NCBI RefSeq assembly: GCF_002860865.1
Contig: NZ_PKIE01000016.1
Span: forward strand, 1 to 7,133
DNA: 7,133 bases
Source of the DNA: Streptococcus mitis
Lineage (GTDB): Bacteria > Bacillota > Bacilli > Lactobacillales > Streptococcaceae
Reading direction: 5' to 3'
The translations under genes and the position numbers were made by a program. Below are positions 1-4,752 of the stretch, piece by piece. Numbering within the stretch: the first letter of the stretch is position 1; every line of letters begins with the position of its first letter. The notes below the pieces were generated by a model. The model did no database searches. It was given only the letters and a program-made list of their open reading frames with translations, and was not told the DNA's origin.

Positions 1-174
1 GTGTGTTTCTCAGATGCGGCTTATGCCTGCCGTTTGTTTTTTAACTGTTCCCTTTCTTCTCTCCAGTTGAAAAACTACCTCAAGAAACAGTTATCTATTA
101 TTCGACCGAATCGAAAATATCAAAGAAAGATAAAGACCCAATCGGTAGTTGATTTCATCTATAGAGTAACATAA
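1..174 (+). CDS. Possible 3' end of an unrecognised upstream gene (partial)
   Basis: Reading frame 1 is open from the first base of the window to a TAA at 172-174, giving 57 residues without a start in view. The C-terminal part is basic (motif IIRPNRKYQRKIK near the end), which would suit the tail of a DNA-binding protein or transposase, but I do not recognise the family. A run of this length can occur by chance in AT-rich DNA when several frames are considered. A strong hairpin 10 bases after the stop (184-238) is where a terminator for such a gene would be expected, which slightly favours a real gene end. Function is unassigned. Confidence 0.35.
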   Translation: MCFSDAAYACRLFFNCSLSSLQLKNYLKKQLSIIRPNRKYQRKIKTQSVVDFIYRVT

Positions 175-183
175 ATCTCAAAA

Positions 184-238
184 AATAGAAGATAGGATAG
201 AGAATCACTTTGATGTTCTCAATCCTATCTTCTATTTA
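184..238. terminator. Long hairpin, probable (bidirectional) transcription terminator
   Basis: Bases 184-205 pair with 217-238 with a single A-A mismatch (200/222), giving a stem of over 20 bp around a loop of about ten bases. The right arm ends in CTATTT; on the minus strand the hairpin is followed by a T run (complement of the A run at 181-186), so it could stop transcription in either direction. It separates whatever lies upstream from the deaminase promoter. Confidence 0.65.
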
Positions 239-252
239 AAGAGTTAGATCAC

Positions 253-273
253 TAACTTAATGACATTGGCCTT
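253..273 (+). repeat. Left arm of a window-spanning inverted repeat
   Basis: Bases 253-273 (beginning TAACTTAATGACATT) match the reverse complement of 6996-7016 at 20 of 21 positions; the only difference is G at 269 where the other arm gives A. The left arm overlaps the -35 region of the deaminase promoter. The two arms lie 6.7 kb apart with conserved genes between them, so they are unlikely to be the ends of one mobile element; they may be fragments of the same dispersed repeat or insertion-sequence end. Identity of the repeat family is unknown to me. Confidence 0.7.
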
Positions 274-295
274 CGGGTGACTTTTTTGTTACAAT
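266..295 (+). promoter_or_regulatory. Promoter of the deaminase gene
   Basis: An extended -10 element, TG-T-TACAAT, lies at 287-295. A weak -35, TTGGCC (266-271), is 18 bases upstream and falls inside the inverted-repeat arm. Transcription would begin near 302, leaving a leader of about 44 bases with the ribosome-binding site AAAGGAG at 333-339. The extended -10 probably compensates for the poor -35. Confidence 0.6.
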
Positions 296-345
296 AGCTA
301 GAAAAATTATTCACTGTAAATTGTCTTTTAGAAAAGGAGCCTAGT

Positions 346-1605
346 ATGAAAGTCTATCAGCATGTAAATATCGTGACTTGTGATCAAGATTTCCATGTTT
401 ATCTGAATGGAATCTTAGCAGTTAAGGATTCTCAAATCGTCTATGTTGGTCAAGAGAAGTCAGAGATTTTAGAGCAAGCTGAGCAGATTATAGACTATCA
501 GGGAGCCTGGATTATGCCTGGTTTGGTTAATTGCCACACCCATTCTGCAATGACAGGATTGAGAGGAATCCGAGATGATAGCAATCTCCATGAATGGCTC
601 AATGATTATATCTGGCCTGCAGAAGCAGGATTTACTCCCGACATGACAACAAGAGCGGTTAAAGAAGCTATGATAGAAATGCTCCAGTCGGGAACAACAA
701 CCTTCAACGATATGTATAATACCAATGGTGTGGATATTGAGCGGATTTATCAGGCAGTGAAAACTTCCAAGATGCGTTGTTATTTCTCACCGACTCTTTT
801 TTCTTCGGAGACAGAGACAACTGCTGAAACTATAAGCAGAACTCGAGCAATCATTGAGGAAATTATTGGATATAAAAATCCAAATTTCAAGGTGATGGTA
901 GCCCCACATTCTCCCTACAGCTGTGATAGAGACTTGCTGGAAACGAGCTTAGATATGGCGAAAGAGCTTGCTATTCCAATCCATATCCATGTGGCGGAGA
1001 CCAAGGAGGAATCAGGAATTATCCTGAAACGCTACGGCAAACGCCCCTTAGCCTTTCTAGAAGAACTGGGGTATTTAGATCATCCGTCTGTCTTTGCTCA
1101 CGGGGTCGAATTAAACGAGAGAGAAATTGAACGCTTGGCAACTTCTCAAGTGTCTATTGCCCACAATCCTATCAGTAACCTCAAACTGGCATCAGGAATT
1201 GCTCCAATCATCCAACTTCAAAAAGCAGGAGTGGCTGTGGGAATTGCGACAGATTCGGTTGCCTCCAATAACAATCTAGATATGTTTGAGGAAGGACGGA
1301 CTGCAGCCCTTCTTCAGAAGATGAAAAGTGAGGATGCCAACCAATTTCCAATCGAAACAGCCCTCAAGGCTCTAACGATAGAAGGTGCTAAGGTTCTTGG
1401 AATGGACGAACAGATAGGAAGTCTGGAAGTTGGCAAGAAAGCAGATTTTCTGGTCATCCAACCACAAGGGAAAATCCATCTTCAACCTCAGGCAAATATG
1501 CTCTCTCACCTGGTTTATGCTGTTAAATCCAGTGATGTTGATGATGTCTATATCGGCGGAGAACAGGTTGTTAAGCAAGGTCAAGTCTTAACAGTAGAAC
1601 TTTAA
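346..1605 (+). CDS. mtaD: 5-methylthioadenosine/S-adenosylhomocysteine deaminase (amidohydrolase family)
   Basis: The 419-residue product is a complete metal-dependent amidohydrolase of the TrzA/AtzA-MTA/SAH deaminase group. Family members deaminate adenine-containing nucleosides such as methylthioadenosine and S-adenosylhomocysteine to the inosine forms, a cytosolic salvage or detoxification step of methionine metabolism. The metal and catalytic residues are all visible: His64-Thr-His66 in NCHTHS, His188 in APHSP, His215 and Glu218 in HIHVAET, His252 in AHG, His273 in AHNP and Asp303 in ATDS. A small beta-sandwich domain is made by the two ends of the chain, with the usual late motif GKKADFLV (363-370). 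The ATG at 346 is preceded by AAAGGAG (333-339) and fits the normal family start and length. It is transcribed from its own promoter; no terminator is evident before the rplJ promoter. Substrate within the family cannot be fixed from sequence alone; other nucleobase or guanine-type deaminases are alternatives. Confidence 0.88.
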   Translation: MKVYQHVNIVTCDQDFHVYLNGILAVKDSQIVYVGQEKSEILEQAEQIIDYQGAWIMPGLVNCHTHSAMTGLRGIRDDSNLHEWLNDYIWPAEAGFTPDMTTRAVKEAMIEMLQSGTTTFNDMYNTNGVDIERIYQAVKTSKMRCYFSPTLFSSETETTAETISRTRAIIEEIIGYKNPNFKVMVAPHSPYSCDRDLLETSLDMAKELAIPIHIHVAETKEESGIILKRYGKRPLAFLEELGYLDHPSVFAHGVELNEREIERLATSQVSIAHNPISNLKLASGIAPIIQLQKAGVAVGIATDSVASNNNLDMFEEGRTAALLQKMKSEDANQFPIETALKALTIEGAKVLGMDEQIGSLEVGKKADFLVIQPQGKIHLQPQANMLSHLVYAVKSSDVDDVYIGGEQVVKQGQVLTVEL

Positions 1606-1647
1606 AAGAAAAATCACGAAAAAATTTTAAAAAAGTTTGCAAAAATC

Positions 1648-1676
1648 TTGCATTCTTTTTTTGACTATGCTATACT
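1648..1676 (+). promoter_or_regulatory. Promoter of the rplJ-rplL operon
   Basis: TTGCAT (1648-1653) and TATACT (1671-1676) are spaced by exactly 17 bases, and TGC directly precedes the -10 to form an extended -10. This is the best-looking promoter in the window, as expected for a ribosomal protein operon. Transcription should begin near 1683, giving a leader of about 170 bases. Confidence 0.85.
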
Positions 1677-1689
1677 TATATACGGTTTG

Positions 1690-1757
1690 AAAAAACTGCC
1701 TAAGACAGTAGGGGAGCTCGACTCATAAGTATCCTACCGAGGACAAAACGTATCATG
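1690..1757 (+). promoter_or_regulatory. Ribosomal protein L10 leader (autoregulatory mRNA structure)
   Basis: The 5' leader of rplJ contains a short hairpin (ACTG 1695-1698 with CAGT 1706-1709) that competes or stacks with a longer-range helix, GTAGG 1708-1712 with CCTAC 1733-1737, followed by CGAGGAC, an arrangement resembling the kink-turn-containing L10 leader family known in Firmicutes. In that family the L10(L12)4 complex binds its own mRNA leader and lowers expression when stalk protein is in excess. Placement between a strong promoter and rplJ supports the call. The exact fold is judged by eye; a covariance-model search would confirm it. Confidence 0.7.
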
Positions 1758-1758
1758 T

Positions 1759-1810
1759 AAAAAGAAGCGTATTGTACTTTCGTGTCTAGGTTTGGGCGCG
1801 TTTTTCTTTT
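1759..1810 (+). terminator. Possible attenuator hairpin in the rplJ leader
   Basis: The A-rich left arm 1759-1769 (ending GAAGCG) can pair with 1797-1808 (CGCG then T-rich) allowing one bulge and one mismatch, and the right arm runs into TTTTTCTTTT (1801-1810). This looks like an intrinsic terminator lying between the L10-binding leader and the ribosome-binding site, so L10 binding upstream could shift the balance between read-through and termination. The stem is imperfect and the U run is interrupted by a C, so termination would be partial at most. Confidence 0.45.
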
Positions 1811-1854
1811 GGAAAAATTCCCCAAGCAAAATAATAACGGAGGTGAACACACTA

Positions 1855-2355
1855 ATGAGTGAAGCAATTATTGCTAAAAAAGCGGAACTAGTTGACGTAG
1901 TAGCTGAAAAAATGAAAGCTGCTGCATCTATCGTCGTTGTAGACGCTCGTGGTTTGACAGTTGAGCAAGATACAGTTCTTCGTCGTGAGCTTCGTGGAAG
2001 CGAAGTTGAGTATAAAGTTATTAAAAACTCAATCTTGCGTCGTGCAGCTGAAAAAGCTGGTCTTGAAGATCTTGCATCTGTATTTGTTGGACCATCTGCA
2101 GTAGCATTTTCTAACGAAGATGTTATCGCACCAGCGAAAATCTTGAACGACTTTTCTAAAAACGCTGAAGCACTTGAAATCAAAGGTGGTGCAATCGAAG
2201 GCGCTGTCGCATCTAAAGAAGAGATTCTTGCTCTTGCAACTCTTCCAAACCGCGAAGGACTTCTTTCTATGCTCCTTTCTGTACTTCAAGCGCCAGTGCG
2301 CAACGTTGCTCTTGCAGTCAAAGCGGTTGCAGACAACAAAGAAGACGCAGCTTAA
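1855..2355 (+). CDS. rplJ: 50S ribosomal protein L10
   Basis: The 166-residue protein forms the base of the ribosomal stalk: its N-terminal domain binds 23S rRNA with L11, and its C-terminal helix carries L7/L12 dimers that recruit translation factors. Family features include the N-terminal helix ([13 protein letters not shown]), [10 protein letters not shown], the basic [12 protein letters not shown] segment, and [13 protein letters not shown] before the C-terminal helix. The ATG at 1855 is chosen because GGAGGTGA (1839-1846) sits 8 bases upstream and the length then equals the usual streptococcal L10. The frame stays open upstream to a TTG at 1792, but that extension runs through the regulatory leader and has no ribosome-binding site. 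It heads a two-gene operon with rplL. Codon use is strongly biased to common codons, as for highly expressed genes. Confidence 0.97.
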   Translation: MSEAIIAKKAELVDVVAEKMKAAASIVVVDARGLTVEQDTVLRRELRGSEVEYKVIKNSILRRAAEKAGLEDLASVFVGPSAVAFSNEDVIAPAKILNDFSKNAEALEIKGGAIEGAVASKEEILALATLPNREGLLSMLLSVLQAPVRNVALAVKAVADNKEDAA

Positions 2356-2361
2356 TCTTAA

Positions 2362-2385
2362 GCTACGCAGCGTAGCCTAGCTACG
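2362..2385 (+). promoter_or_regulatory. Alternating hairpins between rplJ and rplL
   Basis: Three 6-base arms follow the rplJ stop: GCTACG (2362-2367), CGTAGC (2371-2376) and GCTACG again (2380-2385), separated by CAG and CTA. The middle arm can pair perfectly with either neighbour, so two mutually exclusive 6-bp hairpins with 3-base loops are possible. There is no T run, so it is not a simple terminator. It may stabilise or process the rplL message, helping make the excess of L7/L12 over L10 that the stalk needs; this role is inference. Confidence 0.6.
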
Positions 2386-2427
2386 AAAATCTATTATAAA
2401 TTTAAAACATATTTGGAGGAAATAACA

Positions 2428-2796
2428 ATGGCATTGAACATTGAAAACATTATTGCTGAAATTAAAGAAGCTTCAATCCTTGAATTGAACGACCTTGTAA
2501 AAGCTATCGAAGAAGAATTTGGTGTAACTGCAGCTGCTCCTGTAGCTGTTGCTGCAGCTGGTGCTGCTGACGCTGGTGCTGCTAAAGATTCATTCGACGT
2601 TGAATTGACATCTGCAGGCGACAAAAAAGTTGGCGTTATCAAAGTTGTACGTGAAATCACAGGTCTTGGACTTAAAGAAGCTAAAGAACTTGTTGACGGT
2701 GCACCAGCACTTGTTAAAGAAGGCGTTGCAACTGCAGAAGCTGAAGAAATCAAAGCTAAATTGGAAGAAGCTGGAGCTTCAGTTACTCTTAAATAA
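2428..2796 (+). CDS. rplL: 50S ribosomal protein L7/L12
   Basis: The 122-residue acidic protein is the multi-copy ribosomal stalk component that contacts elongation, initiation and release factors and stimulates their GTPase activity. The N-terminal dimerisation/L10-binding helices (about 1-33, ending EEEFGV), the Ala/Gly-rich hinge (about 34-53) and the conserved globular C-terminal domain ([20 protein letters not shown], about 67-86, to VTLK at the end) are all intact. ATG 2428 is preceded by GGAGGA (2415-2420). It lies 72 bases after rplJ in the same transcript, with a paired-hairpin element in the gap, and is followed by a strong terminator at 2893-2926. Length and sequence are typical, with optimal codon use. 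Confidence 0.98.
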   Translation: MALNIENIIAEIKEASILELNDLVKAIEEEFGVTAAAPVAVAAAGAADAGAAKDSFDVELTSAGDKKVGVIKVVREITGLGLKEAKELVDGAPALVKEGVATAEAEEIKAKLEEAGASVTLK

Positions 2797-2803
2797 TAGA
2801 GTA

Positions 2804-2820
2804 CCGCAATTATATTGCGG
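2804..2820 (+). other. Perfect short hairpin just after rplL
   Basis: CCGCAAT (2804-2810) and ATTGCGG (2814-2820) form a perfect 7-bp stem with a 3-base loop, 7 bases after the rplL stop. There is no T run after it, so it is more likely an mRNA 3'-end stabiliser or processing site than a terminator. Confidence 0.55.
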
Positions 2821-2892
2821 AACCCTTGTTTAATGAAGTTTAAGACAATATAAAGGCGATAATAATTGGGAGAATAATTGTTTTCCCCACCG

Positions 2893-2926
2893 AAACCCCA
2901 CTAGGAATTATCTTGGTGGGGTTTTT
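2893..2926 (+). terminator. Terminator of the rplJ-rplL operon
   Basis: AAACCCCAC (2893-2901) pairs with GTGGGGTTT (2916-2924), and the stem extends inward with G-U pairs to about 2906/2911; GTTTTT follows. A second copy of the left arm, CCCCACC at 2885-2891, can pair equally with GGTGGGG (2915-2921), so two alternative stems share one right arm. It should insulate the ribosomal operon from pezAT. Confidence 0.9.
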
Positions 2927-2969
2927 ATATTGCTCTTTGTTAGAAATTTGTGTAGCTCTTGTTAAAAAC

Positions 2970-3010
2970 GCACCAAAAATAGTGCATTTCTTTTTTCTAA
3001 ATGTTATAAT
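2970..3010 (+). promoter_or_regulatory. Promoter and possible operator of pezAT
   Basis: A perfect TATAAT (3005-3010) is preceded by TG-T, an extended -10. The -35 region at 17-base spacing (2982-2987, GTGCAT) is poor. An imperfect inverted repeat, GCAC (2970-2973) with GTGC (2982-2985), overlaps it and is a candidate binding site for the antitoxin PezA, which in known loci represses its own promoter through inverted repeats. The ribosome-binding site of pezA, AAAGGAG, is at 3025-3031. Confidence 0.65.
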
Positions 3011-3037
3011 TGTGTTATCAAATGAAAGGAGTTTCCC

Positions 3038-3514
3038 ATGATTGGAAAAAACATAAAATCCTTACGTAAAACACATGACTTAACACAACCTGAATTTGCC
3101 CGAATTATAGGAATTTCTCGAAATAGTTTGAGTCGTTATGAAAATGGCACTAGTTCAGTCTCTACGGAACTAATAGATATCATCTGCCAGAAGTTTAATG
3201 TATCTTATGTCGATATTGTAGGAGAAGATAAAATGCTCAATCCTGTTGAAGATTATGAATTGACTTTAAAAATTGAAATTGTGAAAGAAAGAGGTGCTAA
3301 TCTATTATCTCGACTCTATCGTTATCAAGATAGTCAGCGAATTAGCGTTGATGATGAATCTAATCCTTGGATTTTAATGAGTGATGATCTATCTGACTTG
3401 ATTCATACGAATATCTATTTAGTAGAAACTTTTGATGAAATAGAGAGATATATCGGTTATTTGGATGGAATTGAACGTATGTTAGAGATATCTGAAAAAC
3501 GGATGGTAGCCTAA
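3038..3514 (+). CDS. pezA: Antitoxin PezA, transcriptional repressor of pezAT
   Basis: The 158-residue protein matches the length and layout of pneumococcal PezA. Residues about 3-58 form an XRE-type helix-turn-helix (IGKNIKSLRK, LTQPEFARIIGISRNSLSRY, then ENGTSSVS), used to bind the operon promoter. The acidic C-terminal half is the part that, in the known complex, blocks the nucleotide site of PezT. In this family PezA neutralises PezT and, with it, represses transcription. The stop overlaps the pezT start by one base (TAATG at 3512-3516), giving translational coupling. The operon starts 28 bases after a TATAAT box and stands between the rplL terminator and surface-protein genes. An 8-base match to the competence cin-box, TACGAATA, lies inside the gene at 3406-3413. 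Confidence 0.9.
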   Translation: MIGKNIKSLRKTHDLTQPEFARIIGISRNSLSRYENGTSSVSTELIDIICQKFNVSYVDIVGEDKMLNPVEDYELTLKIEIVKERGANLLSRLYRYQDSQRISVDDESNPWILMSDDLSDLIHTNIYLVETFDEIERYIGYLDGIERMLEISEKRMVA

Positions 3515-4284
3515 TGGAAATCCAAGATTATACCGATAGTGAATTCAAACATGCTTTGGCACGGAATCTTCGTTCTCTGACAAGAGGAAAAAAGTTCAGT
3601 AAGCAACCTATAGCGATTTTGCTTGGAGGGCAAAGTGGTGCTGGCAAGACTACAATTCATCGTATTAAACAGAAAGAATTTCAAGGAAATATTGTTATCA
3701 TAGATGGCGATAGTTTTCGTTCTCAGCATCCACACTATTTAGAACTGCAGAAAGAATATGGCAAAGATAGTGTTGAATACACCAAGGATTTTGCGGGAAA
3801 AATGGTGGAGTCTTTAGTAAGAGAATTGAGTCATTTGGGATACAATCTTTTGATTGAGGGAACTTTACGTACTATTGATGTTCCAAAGAAAACAGCACAA
3901 CTATTGAAAAATAAGGGATATGAAGTACAATTAGACTTAATTGCGACAAAGCCTAAGCTGTCCTATCTGAGCACCCTTATCCGATACGAAGAACTATACG
4001 CTATCAATCCAAATCAAGCACGCGCAACTCCAAAAGAACATCATGATTTCATTGTTAATCATCTAGTTGATAACACACGAAAATTGGAAGAACTAGCTAT
4101 CTTTGAAAGAATTCAAATTTACCAGCGAGATAGAAGTTGTGTATATGAATCAAAAGAAAATACAACTTCAGCAGCAACTGTTCTTCATGATTTACTATTT
4201 GGAGAATGGAATCAAGTGGAGAAAGAGATGCTTAAATCTGGAGAAGAAAGGTTGAAAGATTTAACTAATCGAAATGGTTGTTAG
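3514..4284 (+). CDS. pezT: Zeta-family toxin PezT (UDP-N-acetylglucosamine kinase)
   Basis: The 256-residue product is a zeta toxin. Family members phosphorylate UDP-N-acetylglucosamine; the product inhibits MurA, so peptidoglycan synthesis stops and cells lyse. The Walker A loop GGQSGAGKTT occupies residues 38-47, with Lys45, and IDGDSFR (63-69) contains Asp66; both residues correspond to those reported as essential in PezT. IEGTLR (114-119) and the arginines in LIRYEE (Arg157) and NQARAT (Arg170) agree with the nucleotide-binding lid. No inactivating change is visible, so the toxin appears functional. It starts within the pezA stop codon, has no strong ribosome-binding site of its own and so depends on coupling to pezA. 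The C-terminus is about three residues longer than the 253-residue form I remember. A long hairpin 77 bases downstream probably ends the transcript. Confidence 0.92.
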   Translation: MEIQDYTDSEFKHALARNLRSLTRGKKFSKQPIAILLGGQSGAGKTTIHRIKQKEFQGNIVIIDGDSFRSQHPHYLELQKEYGKDSVEYTKDFAGKMVESLVRELSHLGYNLLIEGTLRTIDVPKKTAQLLKNKGYEVQLDLIATKPKLSYLSTLIRYEELYAINPNQARATPKEHHDFIVNHLVDNTRKLEELAIFERIQIYQRDRSCVYESKENTTSAATVLHDLLFGEWNQVEKEMLKSGEERLKDLTNRNGC

Positions 4285-4360
4285 AACACAAATTTTAAAA
4301 TATAGTCTACTTATAAATTTTGTTAGTTGTTCAAGGTGGGCGAACATTTTTTAGAACCAA

Positions 4361-4406
4361 AAAACGCATAGTATCAGGTGTCGAAAAACTTGAAATTATG
4401 CGTTTT
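4361..4406. terminator. Long hairpin after pezT, probable bidirectional terminator
   Basis: AAAACGCATA (4361-4370) pairs perfectly with TATGCGTTTT (4397-4406); after a short G-T/T-A/A-A step the stem continues as TCAGGT (4374-4379) with ACTTGA (4389-4394) allowing one G-U pair. T runs follow on both strands (TTTT 4403-4406 on plus; the complement of 4359-4364 on minus). It would end the pezAT transcript and, on the minus strand, whatever gene the adjacent relic came from. Confidence 0.75.
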
Positions 4407-4433
4407 CTTGTGGGAAGATTTACTCCATTTTCT

Positions 4434-4514
4434 TCAGGAATTGAGATTTTGCCCAGCCGCAAAAGTTCCAATCAATCTCAATAACTCAGAAAAAAGAAGA
4501 CTGACAAAATATGA
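4434..4514 (-). pseudogene. Possible insertion-sequence transposase tail (relic)
   Basis: On the minus strand 26 codons are open before a TGA (4434-4436), ending LIGTFAAGQNLNS; an overlapping minus-strand frame is open to a TAA at 4420-4422 and ends WAKSQFLKKME. The position, ending about 30 bases before a strong hairpin with a minus-strand T run, is what the end of a degenerate transposase gene would look like, and insertion-sequence debris is common next to accessory genes in this group. I cannot name the element, and open frames this short prove nothing on their own. Confidence 0.3.
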
Positions 4515-4520
4515 CTACTT

Positions 4521-4550
4521 TAAGACGAAATAAGAAGAAATAAGAAGAAA
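4521..4550 (+). repeat. Short tandem repeat, three 10-base units
   Basis: The unit TAAGAAGAAA occurs at 4531-4540 and 4541-4550, preceded by a 9/10 match (TAAGACGAAA) at 4521-4530. It is non-coding, about 200 bases before the choline-binding protein genes. Such a run can change in length by slippage; no function is evident. Confidence 0.7.
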
Positions 4551-4703
4551 AATTGTGATCAAAATTAATATAGATTAAAGTAGATTCTGGAATGGTCTAT
4601 TTTATATATATTGGAGAAGTTTGAAGTGTATTTTCCTGACAGATACAATAGTATACAAGATTAGTGAGAAGATACTGAATTTTCTTAATTTTCTCAATTA
4701 TTA

Positions 4704-4732
4704 TTAAAAAGTATAAAATAGTATGCTATAAT
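4704..4732 (+). promoter_or_regulatory. Promoter of the choline-binding protein operon
   Basis: A perfect TATAAT (4727-4732) with TGC in front (extended -10) is paired with a weak -35, TTAAAA (4704-4709), at 17-base spacing. Transcription would begin near 4739, at or inside the strong AGGAGG (4739-4744), so the leader would be very short, about 14 bases before the ATG at 4753. Confidence 0.65.
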
Positions 4733-4752
4733 CACATTAGGAGGAGAAAATA

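Larger units (their letters stand above)
4285..4752. other. Intergenic region between pezT and the choline-binding genes
   Basis: This 468-base stretch has no intact gene. It holds, in order, a long hairpin (4361-4406), a short minus-strand coding relic that may come from an insertion sequence (4434-4514), three tandem copies of a 10-base unit (4521-4550), an inverted repeat TGAGAA (4665-4670) with TTCTCA (4691-4696) just upstream of the next promoter, and that promoter (4704-4732). The inverted repeat is a candidate operator or mRNA-independent binding site but I recognise no regulator for it. Confidence 0.6.

Noticed and set aside
1792..1854. In-frame N-terminal extension of L10 from a TTG at 1792
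   Set aside because: It runs through the leader and attenuator, lacks a ribosome-binding site, and would make L10 about 21 residues too long; ATG 1855 with GGAGGTGA is clearly the start.
1734..2183. Minus-strand open frame opposite rplJ
   Set aside because: It is the antisense shadow of a highly biased ribosomal protein gene, with a serine-rich low-complexity translation and no promoter or ribosome-binding site. The same applies to the open frame opposite rplL at 2394-2753.
2386..2412. Possible separate promoter for rplL (TATTATAAAT near 2392)
   Set aside because: The -10-like bases are just part of an AT-rich stretch; no -35-like hexamer lies at suitable spacing and the hairpin arms would overlap it.
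4516..4532. Possible CiaR-type site (TTTAAG near 4519-4524) before the choline-binding genes
   Set aside because: Only one half-site is recognisable; the second half at 5-base spacing is not present and the site is about 200 bases from the promoter.
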